This document shows, one piece after another, positions 1 to 7,444 of a stretch of DNA of 64,000 nt. Every line of letters starts with the position of its first letter. Within the stretch, counting starts at the first letter, position 1. The DNA lies in NCBI RefSeq assembly GCF_000425405.1, contig NZ_KE384364.1, positions 172,345 to 236,344 on the forward strand. Reading direction: 5' to 3'. The notes beneath the pieces were generated by a model. The model made no database searches and had not been told where the DNA came from. It saw only the letters and a list, made by a program, of their open reading frames with translations. This DNA comes from Ferrimonas kyonanensis DSM 18153. GTDB taxonomy: Bacteria > Pseudomonadota > Gammaproteobacteria > Enterobacterales > Shewanellaceae. Made by a program: the position numbers and the translations under genes.

Positions 1-255
1 CGCGATGACTGCATCGGCATCATCAGCGCCATCGTCGAACAGGGAGCCTGGGGCGAGGTGTTTAACGCCAGTGCCTGTGAACACCCCAGTCGCCGCGAGC
101 TGTACAGCCGCTCCTGCGAACTGGCCGGACTGGCACCGCCAATCTTTATCGCCGATCCCCGCCCCTACCGGCTGGTGAACTGCGATAAGGTCAAGCGTCA
201 ACTCGGCTATCTGTTTCGCCACCCCAACCCGGTGGATGCCCTGGGACTGGACTGA
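1..255 (+). CDS. NAD(P)-dependent epimerase/SDR-family protein, C-terminal part (5' end outside window)
   Basis: The reading frame is open from the first base of the window to the TGA at 253-255, so this is the 3' end of a longer gene. The visible 84 residues contain DDCIGIISAIVEQ and GEVFNASACEHPSRRELY followed by a C-terminal FRHPNP segment, which resembles the end of YeeZ-like atypical short-chain dehydrogenase/epimerase proteins that bind a dinucleotide at a Rossmann fold; that fold itself lies outside the window. A strong intrinsic terminator follows 14 bases after the stop. The substrate cannot be told. Family call is moderate because only the tail is visible. Confidence 0.6.
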   Translation, partial: RDDCIGIISAIVEQGAWGEVFNASACEHPSRRELYSRSCELAGLAPPIFIADPRPYRLVNCDKVKRQLGYLFRHPNPVDALGLD

Positions 256-268
256 GTCCCAAACACAA

Positions 269-293
269 ACAGGCTCCCGAGGGAGCCTGTTTT
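269..293. terminator. Intrinsic terminator between the epimerase gene and rnfH
   Basis: A hairpin with arms CAGGCTCC/GGAGCCTG (270-277 and 282-289) is followed by TTTT on the plus strand. It sits between two convergent genes and should end the epimerase transcript; it has a short A-rich side for the minus-strand rnfH transcript as well. Confidence 0.8.
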
Positions 294-311
294 CATGCCA
301 TCGCAGCCAAC

Positions 312-611
312 CTAGCTGGCCTTGGGAGCTTTCGCCTGTTCGGCGCGACGTTTGCGCACCTCTTTAGGATCGGCAATCAGTGGCCGATAGATCTCGATGC
401 GCTCACCGGGTTGTACCTGGTAATCGGCCTTAACCTGACGGCTGAACACCCCAAGCTTGTTCTTGGTTAAGTCGATTTCCGGATGACGAGCCAGCATGCC
501 ACTGTCACGCACTAATTGCTCGGCGCTGTTGTCCGCATGCGCCTGCACCGAAATCACCGTAGCCCCGTCCGGCAAGGCGTACACCACATCCACAGAAAAC
601 CCTTCAGCCAC
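312..611 (-). CDS. rnfH: RnfH family (UPF0125/RatB) protein
   Basis: A small ubiquitin-like-fold protein of the RnfH/RatB family, defined by the N-terminal VDVVYALPDG strand and the C-terminal IEIYRPLIADPKEVRK segment, both plainly visible. Its biochemical role is unsettled; it is usually found beside ratA or in rnf operons. I chose the GTG at 611 because it gives the usual family N-terminus (VAEGFSVDVVYALP) and overlaps the ratA stop codon by eight bases (GTGGCTGA), implying translational coupling. An ATG at 629 in the same frame would add six residues. It is the second gene of a ratA-rnfH operon on the minus strand, next to divergently transcribed smpB, the same arrangement as in enterobacteria. 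Confidence 0.9.
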   Translation of the reverse strand: MAEGFSVDVVYALPDGATVISVQAHADNSAEQLVRDSGMLARHPEIDLTKNKLGVFSRQVKADYQVQPGERIEIYRPLIADPKEVRKRRAEQAKAPKAS

Positions 612-1038
612 GGTAAACCTCCTTGGCACGTTCGGAAAACGCCATCACCATATTTTGAGCCAGGTCGTTAAAGATCTTACCAAAGGCTTTCTGCGCCACC
701 GGATTGGCAAATTCAAACGACAGGCTCAACTCCACTTTGCAGGCGCTGTCGGTCAGCGCCTTAAAGCTCCAGTCGCCCTGCAGACTGCTGAACGGCCCCT
801 CTTTTAACTTCATCGACACCTTTTCATTCAGGGTCAGGCTGTTAATGGTGGTAAAGCTCTGAGCGATGCCCGCTTTTTTCACCGCAACCGTGGCAACCAT
901 CTGCTCGGCTTCGTGGCTGTGTACCTCGCCCCCCACGCAACCGGGAAGAAACTGCGGGTAAGACGCCACGTCGTTGACCAGGTCGTACATCTGCTGCGCA
1001 CTGAATCGAACCAGTGCGCTGCGGTTTATCTGCGGCAT
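604..1038 (-). CDS. ratA: RatA-type START/Coq10-like protein
   Basis: A 144-residue START/polyketide-cyclase fold protein. It shows the family landmarks: N-terminal RSALVRFSAQQMYDLVNDV, YPQFLPGC, and a C-terminal amphipathic helix ending VMAFSERAKEVY. Homologues in mitochondria (Coq10) bind ubiquinone and support respiration; in E. coli RatA was reported to interfere with 50S association. Which role applies here cannot be judged from sequence. It is the first gene of the ratA-rnfH pair, starting 95 bases from the divergently transcribed smpB. Full length, no irregularities. Confidence 0.93.
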   Translation of the reverse strand: MPQINRSALVRFSAQQMYDLVNDVASYPQFLPGCVGGEVHSHEAEQMVATVAVKKAGIAQSFTTINSLTLNEKVSMKLKEGPFSSLQGDWSFKALTDSACKVELSLSFEFANPVAQKAFGKIFNDLAQNMVMAFSERAKEVYRG

Positions 1039-1118
1039 TCACTCAATCTCCCATCAATAATCTGCCGCCATTGTACCAATCCAACGTCTAAGGTCATACC
1101 AAATCTGTCTAAGACGGG

Positions 1119-1124
1119 TATAAT
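1119..1124 (+). promoter_or_regulatory. Perfect TATAAT -10 box directly upstream of smpB
   Basis: TATAAT lies only nine bases before the smpB ATG at 1134. Transcription from it would begin about 1130, leaving almost no leader, and no Shine-Dalgarno sequence is seen before the ATG. A recognisable -35 hexamer is not obvious. Confidence 0.5.
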
Positions 1125-1133
1125 GGTGCGCCT

Positions 1134-1622
1134 ATGGCTAAGAAAAATTCAAAGAAATCCAAGCCCACCTCCTCAACCATCGCCCTGAACAAAAAGGCGC
1201 GACACGAGTACCACATTGAGGAGAAGATTGAGGCGGGTCTGTCCCTGCAGGGATGGGAAGTTAAGTCCCTTCGGATGGGCAAGGTAAACCTGACCGAAGG
1301 CTTCATTCAAATTAAAGATGGCGAGGCTTACCTTCACGCCTGCACCATCACGCCGCTGAACACCGCATCCACCCACGTGGTGGCGGATCCACTGCGCCTG
1401 CGCAAGCTGTTGCTCAAGCGCCGGGAACTGGATCGCCTCATGGGTCTGGTGGAACGTAAAGGCTACAGCATGATCCCGACCGCCATGTACTGGAAGAAGG
1501 CCTGGGTGAAGCTGGAGTTTGGTCTGGGCTTCGGTAAGAAGCAGCACGACAAGCGTGATGACGCCAAACAACGTGACTGGGACCGTGAAAAAGCCCGGGT
1601 CATGAAGGGTTCCAACCGCTAA
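1134..1622 (+). CDS. smpB: SsrA-binding protein SmpB
   Basis: SmpB binds the tRNA-like domain of tmRNA and delivers it to stalled ribosomes for trans-translation. The 162-residue length is typical. Family signatures visible are [20 protein letters not shown], the GWEVKSLR motif that contacts tmRNA, ITPL...[19 protein letters not shown] and the GKKQHDKR tail preceding a basic C-terminus that occupies the decoding centre. The gene directly precedes ssrA, as in many Gammaproteobacteria. A TATAAT box just upstream and absence of a Shine-Dalgarno sequence suggest a very short or leaderless mRNA from this promoter. Confidence 0.98.
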   Translation: MAKKNSKKSKPTSSTIALNKKARHEYHIEEKIEAGLSLQGWEVKSLRMGKVNLTEGFIQIKDGEAYLHACTITPLNTASTHVVADPLRLRKLLLKRRELDRLMGLVERKGYSMIPTAMYWKKAWVKLEFGLGFGKKQHDKRDDAKQRDWDREKARVMKGSNR

Positions 1623-1648
1623 CCGCTTAAACCTTGCCCAGCCTGGGC

Positions 1649-1678
1649 TTGGAGCCAGCGCGCTTTCGGTGGTATACT
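1649..1678 (+). promoter_or_regulatory. Putative ssrA promoter
   Basis: A TTGGAG hexamer (1649-1654) and TATACT (1673-1678) are separated by 18 bases and place the start of transcription close to the mature tmRNA 5' end at 1689. Inferred by eye; the -35 matches consensus at four of six positions. Confidence 0.6.
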
Positions 1679-1688
1679 GCAGTTTCCT

Positions 1689-2051
1689 GGGGTCGATTTT
1701 GGATTCGACGGGATTCTTGAAACCCAAGGTGCATGCCGAGGTGCGGTTGGCCTCGTAAAAAAGCCGCATTTAAATAGTCGCAAACGACGAAAACTACGCA
1801 ATCGCCGCCTAAATAGCGGTTAGATCGCCTACCTCCAACCCCCCGCCTATTGGGTGAGGAATCAGGTAGTCAAGCCATATAGGATCGCGTGGCGTCTTCT
1901 CCAGTAGACAAAGCGTTAAAACTAATCTGGATCGCCCTAGCAAAGCCTGCCGCTCGGCGCTGCGAAGGGTTAACTAAAAGAGTCGGCTAAGCATGTAGTA
2001 CCGAGGATGTAGGTTTTTCGGACGGGGGTTCAACTCCCCCCGACTCCACCA
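1689..2051 (+). ncRNA. ssrA: tmRNA (ssrA)
   Basis: Transfer-messenger RNA. The 5' end GGGGTCG (1689-1695) pairs with CGACTCC (2041-2047) to make the acceptor stem, followed by the discriminator A and encoded CCA ending at 2051. The T-arm GGTTCAACTCC precedes it. The resume codon GCA is at 1780 and the tag reading frame 1780-1812 encodes ANDENYAIAA then TAA, close to the ANDENYALAA tag of E. coli and ending in the AA needed for ClpXP/ClpAP recognition. It lies behind smpB, has its own promoter-like sequence, and ends in an intrinsic terminator. Exact 5' processing site is inferred from the acceptor stem. Confidence 0.98.
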
Positions 2052-2063
2052 AACATCTGAAAA

Positions 2064-2090
2064 AGCCCACCGCAAGGTGGGCTTTTTTTA
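2064..2090 (+). terminator. tmRNA intrinsic terminator
   Basis: Arms AGCCCACC (2064-2071) and GGTGGGCT (2076-2083) close a GCAA tetraloop, followed by a run of T. The stop codon of the convergent Fic gene (2088-2090) lies inside the T-run. Confidence 0.92.
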
Positions 2091-3215
2091 TGTCAGATTC
2101 CCCCTATCCTGGCTGCCGTCACAGCGAAACAGCAGTGCATCCATCTCCATCCACGCCGCCAGCACCATCGGGCACTCAAACACCCGCTGCCCCTTTGGGT
2201 GACGCAAGCGGTGTTCGGTCAACAGGCCATAACTCAGTAACTCCTTCAAGGTGCCATCGGCCCGTTCGATGGGCCAGCGCTGCTGGCGCATCAGTTGCTG
2301 GTGAGTGGTGATCGGCTGCTGATACAGGGTAGCAATCAAGGTGGCGGCATCGGCACTGGGCAAGCGCATGGCCAACTGCTGTTGCACCTGACGGTGCGCG
2401 CTCAGCACACAGTCATCGAAACGCGCACTGATGGCCACGCTCCAGTCCAGCGCCCGCTGCCAGAAGGCAAATACCCCTTGCCACTGACCGTCTTCCAGAG
2501 CGGTAGTGGTGTCGAAATAGCCCTTATGACGCTGGCTGAGTCGATACAAAATCGGGCTGACAAACCGGCCCTCACTGGCCATCGACAACCGAAACAGGTG
2601 ATCACACAGCACCCGGTTCACTCGCCCGTTGCCGTCGTTAAACGGGTGCAGGCAAATAAACTGTGTGGTGCAGGCGATGGCCTGACCGATGTTCCAGAGC
2701 GACACCTCTCGCACGTACTGGCACCAGTCCCCCACCAACCGATGTAGAGTTTCTGGCGACGGTGGCACCCAGTTAGCACTGTCCGGTGAATGACCACCAA
2801 TCCAGTTTTGTACCTCACGAATGCGGCCGGAACGTGGGTGATGGGGATCCAGCGTATGGTGCAGCTGACACAGCAAGGTTTGAGAGAACGGCTGCCCCTG
2901 CAATAACTCGATGCCACGAAGGTAAGCCTCGGCCTGCTCATGCACCGATTCCGCCAGCGGATCGGCGGTGGCCAGCCCGGCGGCAATCAACCCCAACCGG
3001 CGTCGGGACACGGTGCGTCCCTGCTTCAGGCACACGCCGCCGCCCAGGTAACGGGCCAGAAAACGGCTGTAATCGAACGCCACCGGTAACGGCGCTTTGG
3101 CAAACATCGGCGCCTGGGGCGCCTGTTGAAACGGAATTCGTTGTTCACTCAATCCCGGCGGAATGAAGCACTGATACTCAGCGTGGGTTGCCGGCCAAAT
3201 CTTGGTTAGGTACAT
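2088..3215 (-). CDS. Fic domain protein (putative AMP-transferase)
   Basis: Fic proteins transfer AMP (or other nucleotide groups) from NTPs to hydroxyl side chains of target proteins. The 375-residue product carries a complete active-site motif HPFNDGNGR with the catalytic His at about residue 190, and the flap/β-hairpin region GRIREVQNWIGG at about 130-141 followed by VPPSPE. The C-terminal part (about 290-350) looks like a winged-helix domain. In class II Fic proteins an inhibitory helix with S/T-x3-E-G/N lies about 20 residues before the segment equivalent to EQAEAYLRGIELL (92-105); here that place reads SRRRLGLIAAG, with no inhibitory glutamate evident. The target is unknown and no antitoxin-like small ORF is seen beside it. 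It sits convergently against tmRNA, whose 3' end is a common integration site, so acquisition by transfer is plausible. Confidence 0.88.
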   Translation of the reverse strand: MYLTKIWPATHAEYQCFIPPGLSEQRIPFQQAPQAPMFAKAPLPVAFDYSRFLARYLGGGVCLKQGRTVSRRRLGLIAAGLATADPLAESVHEQAEAYLRGIELLQGQPFSQTLLCQLHHTLDPHHPRSGRIREVQNWIGGHSPDSANWVPPSPETLHRLVGDWCQYVREVSLWNIGQAIACTTQFICLHPFNDGNGRVNRVLCDHLFRLSMASEGRFVSPILYRLSQRHKGYFDTTTALEDGQWQGVFAFWQRALDWSVAISARFDDCVLSAHRQVQQQLAMRLPSADAATLIATLYQQPITTHQQLMRQQRWPIERADGTLKELLSYGLLTEHRLRHPKGQRVFECPMVLAAWMEMDALLFRCDGSQDRGNLT

Positions 3216-3273
3216 AGTGTCTCAGGGTGCTAAAACGGGGCCGTGGTGGCGACCCCGTAAAGTGGTTATCCAA

Positions 3274-5526
3274 TCACAGCGAGTAGCCCACCAGCCGACT
3301 CTCAAATCCGAACATCTGGTTGAAGGACTCGTAGCGACCGCCGGAGCCCCAACCGCCCTTGCCATACACCTGGGCATCGCTGTTCAGGCAGTAATGGCCG
3401 GCGCTGTTGCGACCCACCGAGTTGCGCACGTAATTCACATTCCAGGCACGATCCACCTCCACCACCATGCCGGCAACCGGCTTGGTGGGGTAGCTGTCGG
3501 TGATCACCTCATTGCGGGAGAAATCCGGTATTACCGTGTCGTTGCTAAAGCAGATCTGAGCACTGCGACTGCGTTTGCACGGGCCGATGGCACAGCCGCC
3601 CCGGGACACATCCAGGCGCACACTCTTGTACCTGGGGCCCTTGTAAGTGATGTGTTCGAGGCGATCCATGCACTGGCCGCCATTGATGCCATCGATGCAG
3701 GCCGAGTCGTTGGGCAGTTGGCACTTGCCCCACTCGCTCTGCTCGGCGCAGTAGCTGCTGTTCATCACCACCAGCGCCTTACCGGCATCGCACATGCCAG
3801 ACTGGGTCTGGTTGTTGTAATAGAACTGCTCTCCCAGGGCATCGGCGGTCATCAGCGCCGGTTCGTCGCCCACGGTCTGGTTGTCCAGCATCCAGCAGCG
3901 TTCGCGAACCTGAGCATCCAGGCGACTCCAGGTGGCCAACTTGTCGCGGTAGACGGGATAATTGGCGAATACGTCGTAATGGCTGTCACCGCTAATGGGC
4001 GCCGGAATCGGGTATTCCCGGTCGGTACTCTTCACCACCACCAAATCGTTGTTGTCCGACTCGGAAAAGCGCTGCAAAACGTCCATCAAGGCGTTGGGGT
4101 GCTTGAGGTGCAAGATGTTGCTGCTGTCACTGCCCCCGAGCTGAGTCACCAGCACTTCGAAGCTGTACTTCTTGTACTCGTTGTTGATGCTGGTGCGCTC
4201 GCTGGTGTCAAAGTTACCGTCGGCGCCATAGGCGCTGAGCTTGGCTTTGAGGCCGGCGGTGGTGGTCTTGGTTTCGCTGTAGGTCTCGCTTTGATTGACG
4301 ATGCGAATGGTCGCCAGCAGCTCCCGCCCAGTGGTAATGGAGTCGATGTAACGGTCACCGCAGCCTTTGCGGAACTCCAGCTTGCGGCCATCCACCAGCT
4401 GCTGCACATTGTGGCTGGCCATGCCCATCACCTGGGCTGGCTCGGCGCTGAATTGATTCTGATGATCGGTAAAGCGAGCCACAATCACCGAGGTTTCGGT
4501 AACCTTCTCGGTTTCCGAATACAGGGCTTTACGGCCTGAGGAACCAAAGCTAAAGCCGCCGAATTTCAGCCCCAGGCCACCGGACTTCTCCAGTCCCAGG
4601 CTGCGCTGCAGCTTCTCGTAGGTATCCACCTGGGTGAAACTGAAGTTCTGCTCATTGATGCGCAGCGGGTAGCCGTTAACCCGAGCGTCCCCCTGAGCCA
4701 CCCAGCAGTTGCTGCTGACAATGGGCTCGCCCTTGAGGGCATCAATGCCCCGCCCCAACATACCTCGGGCCAGCGCCAGCTCACCGCCGCTGTAACCGGT
4801 ACCGTTGGCGCTCTTCAGTCGCGTTTGCCTGGCCGCTATCGAGGCGCTGGCAAGCAATTGTCGGCTCAGCGCCACTGCCGGCAGCGTCTGAGTACTGCCA
4901 CTGACGCTGGGGTTGACCACGTAATAGGGGCTGATCTGATCCCTAGAGCAACCGGCGCTGTTACAGGCTTCCACAATAAACCGCACCGGAGTGTCGCCAT
5001 TCGGCCCCGGGTCACTGGTGCCGGTATCGGTGCTGGTGCTGGTGCTGGTGCTGGTGTCTTCGGCCGCCGCCAGTCGCTGCACCGAGGCAGCGCCCAGATT
5101 ATGGCTAACACTGCCCGCCTGGCTGCGAGTGGCAATCAGTTGGCGCCCGTAGCCTTTGGACTGCTTATAGACTTTGTAGCTAAAGCCGTCACCAATGCCA
5201 ACGCTGTTGGACGCTCCCCAGCTTAACGTCACCAGATCCGAGCTATCGGTCTGAGCCACATAGAGCTTTCGCGGCTCGCTGGGCGGCAGCGGATCCGGGT
5301 CCGGCTCGGGTTCATCACGAGTATCACTGTCGAGGCTGTACAAGCCGGCCTTGGAGGCCGGGCCCGACCAGCCCCAGCCCTGTTCGACGCCTTCGGCCAG
5401 TTGCTGAAAACCAGCCTGATCTTCATAAAAGCCGCTGTCGACGTCGCCGCCGTCGGGCAGCCCGGTTGCCTGAGCGCCGAGGCTGAGCCCCGCCAGAGCC
5501 AGGGCCAGTGCGTTCGTCCTAAACAT
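3274..5526 (-). CDS. Large secreted protein with Fn3-like domain and possible MACPF-like region
   Basis: I start it at the ATG at 5526, which follows AGGACAGGATTT and opens directly into a signal peptide (MFRTNALALALAGLSLGAQA). The 750-residue product then has an acidic Pro-rich linker (DEPEPDPDPLPPSEP), a fibronectin type III-like segment (about 75-195) interrupted by a TS repeat, a Ser/Gly-rich region, and a central stretch CGDRYIDSITTGRELLATI followed by long alternating polar β-strands and VLVTQLGG, a pattern seen in MACPF/CDC-type pore-forming proteins (the YGTHY...GG region). The C-terminal third is Cys-rich, with about 16 Cys likely to be disulfide-bonded outside the cytoplasm. The pore-forming reading is inference by pattern; without it the gene is simply a secreted protein of unknown function. 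It lies alone between the Fic gene and a 560-base gap. Confidence 0.7.
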   Translation of the reverse strand: MFRTNALALALAGLSLGAQATGLPDGGDVDSGFYEDQAGFQQLAEGVEQGWGWSGPASKAGLYSLDSDTRDEPEPDPDPLPPSEPRKLYVAQTDSSDLVTLSWGASNSVGIGDGFSYKVYKQSKGYGRQLIATRSQAGSVSHNLGAASVQRLAAAEDTSTSTSTSTDTGTSDPGPNGDTPVRFIVEACNSAGCSRDQISPYYVVNPSVSGSTQTLPAVALSRQLLASASIAARQTRLKSANGTGYSGGELALARGMLGRGIDALKGEPIVSSNCWVAQGDARVNGYPLRINEQNFSFTQVDTYEKLQRSLGLEKSGGLGLKFGGFSFGSSGRKALYSETEKVTETSVIVARFTDHQNQFSAEPAQVMGMASHNVQQLVDGRKLEFRKGCGDRYIDSITTGRELLATIRIVNQSETYSETKTTTAGLKAKLSAYGADGNFDTSERTSINNEYKKYSFEVLVTQLGGSDSSNILHLKHPNALMDVLQRFSESDNNDLVVVKSTDREYPIPAPISGDSHYDVFANYPVYRDKLATWSRLDAQVRERCWMLDNQTVGDEPALMTADALGEQFYYNNQTQSGMCDAGKALVVMNSSYCAEQSEWGKCQLPNDSACIDGINGGQCMDRLEHITYKGPRYKSVRLDVSRGGCAIGPCKRSRSAQICFSNDTVIPDFSRNEVITDSYPTKPVAGMVVEVDRAWNVNYVRNSVGRNSAGHYCLNSDAQVYGKGGWGSGGRYESFNQMFGFESRLVGYSL
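5029..5057 (-). repeat. Hexanucleotide tandem repeat inside the secreted protein gene
   Basis: Four-plus in-phase copies of GGTGCT (plus strand) encode a (Thr-Ser)n run within the Fn3-like segment. In-phase expansion or loss would change linker length without a frameshift. Confidence 0.85.
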
Positions 5527-6065
5527 AAATCCTGTCCTTGTGGTTGTTAGCGGCAGAAACCGTTCTGCCGACTCCCTTGGCGCACAGCGCCGGGCATTCA
5601 AAGACGAAACTTACCTGAGTGCCAGCGATGGCTGATGACAGCCCAGGCGCAGACCGCGGCCAAACCCAACCCGAATCCAATTCAATCGATACCGAAAGCA
5701 CCGAGCTCCAGCCTCAGGGCAGTGTCTCACGACCACCGAAATAAATGTGGCACCTGGCGGTTAAAGGCAGTAGTTACAACCAGTTACATGCGATGGCGAC
5801 TTTAAAGGTGGGAAAGAGACACAGCCCCTCTGCCAGGGGGCGGGGCACTGACAGTCAGCGATGTGAGCTAAAAACGAAGGTGCGGAACGGAAGATTGCCC
5901 TAGCAACAACGCTGCAATCGCTCCCGCCCAAGACGAAAAATGCCTACAGAATCGATGACCCATCGCTGCCACTGCGACACTGCCGATTCAATGCATCGAA
6001 AATTTCGTACCGACCAACGGCCAAAGAGAATGGAAATGCGGCCCAAAAACCGCAATAATGGATGC
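5527..6065. other. Gene-poor stretch between the secreted protein and the Cys-motif protein
   Basis: About 540 bases with no convincing gene. Short ORFs on both strands lack ribosome-binding sites and look like composition artefacts. It must hold the promoter of the minus-strand secreted protein gene and, at its right end, the promoter of the small protein at 6091. No repeat, tRNA or IS remnant is seen. Confidence 0.6.
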
Positions 6066-6082
6066 AAATGATAACTATTAGC
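6066..6082 (+). promoter_or_regulatory. Fur-box-like site
   Basis: AAATGATAACTATTAGC matches the Fur 7-1-7 pattern (TGATAAT-n-ATTATCA) at about 11 of 14 positions and lies immediately upstream of the ribosome-binding site of the 6091 gene, where Fur would block transcription. A second site of similar quality is at 6961. Identified by eye only. Confidence 0.5.
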
Positions 6083-6090
6083 GGAAGCAA

Positions 6091-6459
6091 ATGTCGTCGT
6101 CGCTGAAAAAGTTGAAGAAGTTGGCCAAAGCCGGCCGCACTGCCACAGCCAAGCCAACTCGCATCTTGCCGGGCCCGTCGCCCCAGGTGCGCAGTGAACT
6201 GCTGGCCATCACCCAGGATGCCGGTCTTTCTGCCGCCCGGGAATTGATGAGCCCGCTAAATCCGCTGTTGTCGTGGTTTAATGAGGGCGGCAACCTCACC
6301 TTTCGACCGATGAACTCAACCGCCCAGGCGCCTCAATCCAGAGCCGTCACCAACAACCTGTCCCTGGCCCGCCTGCCACTGAAATCCCCGCCCTGCAAGC
6401 GCTGTCCAGCCAGGATGGGCGGCATCTGCAACTGCGCCCGTAAAAAATTCGCCCTGTAA
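6091..6459 (+). CDS. Small basic protein with C-terminal four-Cys motif, hypothetical
   Basis: A 122-residue protein starting at ATG 6091 after GGAAG. The N-terminus is strongly basic (KKLKKLAKAGRTATAKP). The C-terminus carries CKRCPARMGGICNCARKKF, a C-x2-C-x7-C-x-C arrangement that could bind zinc, iron or a cluster. I do not recognise the family. A Fur-like box just upstream suggests iron control, and the gene lies next to the putative iron-organelle cluster, so a role in iron handling is possible but inferred from context. No signal peptide or membrane segment is visible. Confidence 0.6.
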   Translation: MSSSLKKLKKLAKAGRTATAKPTRILPGPSPQVRSELLAITQDAGLSAARELMSPLNPLLSWFNEGGNLTFRPMNSTAQAPQSRAVTNNLSLARLPLKSPPCKRCPARMGGICNCARKKFAL

Positions 6460-6586
6460 TCGGAAAATAGCGGTGAGAAAAAGGCATAGGCAGCGCCGGT
6501 CTACTGCCCGTCAATAGGAACAAGATCGACCTTTACGCCCCGGGGGCACAGCGATGCGACACTGAAGGTCGCAGGAAGAGTGACAA

Positions 6587-6946
6587 TCAGGCAAACGCCA
6601 ACGCGCGGACCATGGTGGGACCGATGGCTCGCTTCAGCGCCATCATTGCCACCCCTTTCACCAGGGTCTTAGAACCGTTTTTCACCGCATTTTCGACAAA
6701 GGCGCTGCGCTGCTGGCTGCGTAACCAGCCATGGCTCTCAACGGTCTCCAGTAATGAATCGGCATCGATCTCATTATGATCAAACACAATCGCCACCGAG
6801 CCAGCGTAACGCTTATGGGTTACACTCAGTACCGCGTCAATCTCTTTAAGTTGCTCAATCAGCTCAGCCACTTGCTCAGGGTGATTGAGAATGAACTCGG
6901 ATCGAACCCGCAGGCGACGCTCTGTCTTGTGAATGTAGGTACTCAT
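6587..6946 (-). CDS. HMA2-like small protein of the ferrosome-like cluster
   Basis: I use the ATG at 6946, which has AGGA seven bases upstream; an in-frame ATG at 6976 lies in the Fur-like box and is less likely. The 119-residue product contains an HMA2-like βαββαβ domain (RLRVRSEFI, then helix, IDAVLSVTHKRYAGSVAIVFD, then ESHGWL) without the CxxC metal motif of classical HMA domains, followed by a basic/hydrophobic tail (VKNGSKTLVKGVAMMALKRAIGPTMVRAL) that could lie on a membrane. It is transcribed divergently from the ATPase operon across a 150-base shared promoter. HMA2-type proteins are typical companions of P1B ATPases in ferrosome (fez) clusters. Function is inferred from this context. 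Confidence 0.75.
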   Translation of the reverse strand: MSTYIHKTERRLRVRSEFILNHPEQVAELIEQLKEIDAVLSVTHKRYAGSVAIVFDHNEIDADSLLETVESHGWLRSQQRSAFVENAVKNGSKTLVKGVAMMALKRAIGPTMVRALAFA

Positions 6947-6960
6947 AACAACATCCTGAA

Positions 6961-6975
6961 TGAGATTGATTACCA
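6961..6975. promoter_or_regulatory. Fur-box-like site in the divergent promoter of the ferrosome-like cluster
   Basis: TGAGATTGATTACCA matches the TGATAAT-n-ATTATCA Fur pattern at 11 of 14 positions. It lies between the divergent HMA2-like genes (starts at 6946 and 7097), next to a TATACT hexamer at 6978-6983, so Fur bound here could control both directions. Confidence 0.5.
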
Positions 6976-7096
6976 TTTATACTAGCTTGTTTCTTACAGG
7001 AAAACAACGGAAATTCTTTGATCCAGGACAGGTTTTTGGATGCTTTTTCGTGTGAGAATCCGCTTTATTCTTCCTGCCACTAGTTGATTGATATTT

Positions 7097-7444
7097 ATGA
7101 CCGAATGGACTTCAGAAGTCTTAAAACTGAGACAGTGGGTGCACGTCGCCCACCACATCCCCGGGCGCATAAGACTGAAGTTCAACTCCACGCTGATCAC
7201 CCAGATGGCGCGATTTAAAGCCGAAAAAGCGATGGAGCAGGCCACCCAGTTTCCGCCATTGAAACGCTACCAACTGAACACCAGCAGCAACAGCCTGATC
7301 CTGGAATACGATCACGGTGTGATTTGCCCTGATCTGCTGGATCAGCTGTTTAGCCCATGCGAGCAGCAGGCCAGCAATGCCTGCACCACACTGATCACCA
7401 CCTTAACCCCAATTTATCAAGCCGGAGTCAATCACAATGAGTAA
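7097..7444 (+). CDS. HMA2-domain protein of the ferrosome-like cluster
   Basis: A 115-residue protein starting at ATG 7097 (a TTG at 7088 is in frame but unlikely). Residues about 10-80 form an HMA2 domain whose first strand carries HHIPGRIRLKF, the same motif (HHIPGR-V/I-R) found at the N-terminus of the P-type ATPase at 8704. CxxC is absent, so classical soft-metal binding is not expected. The C-terminal 35 residues contain two Cys in CEQQASNAC. It is the first gene of a five-gene operon whose members overlap each other; its stop overlaps the next start by eight bases. In characterised ferrosome clusters, small proteins with this motif are needed alongside the ATPase; role here inferred. 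Confidence 0.82.
   Translation: MTEWTSEVLKLRQWVHVAHHIPGRIRLKFNSTLITQMARFKAEKAMEQATQFPPLKRYQLNTSSNSLILEYDHGVICPDLLDQLFSPCEQQASNACTTLITTLTPIYQAGVNHNE

Noticed and set aside
2028-2051. tmRNA 3' end as an integration (att) site
   Set aside because: I looked for a second copy of the tmRNA 3' end downstream of the Fic gene and beyond and saw none, and there is no integrase gene in the window.
3202-4539. 445-codon plus-strand ORF opposite the secreted protein gene
   Set aside because: It lies wholly antisense to a gene with signal peptide and ribosome-binding site, and its product is a Val/Ala/His-rich composition artefact.
5900-6299. Short minus-strand ORFs around 5900-6300
   Set aside because: They overlap the 6091 gene or the empty gap, lack ribosome-binding sites and resemble no family.
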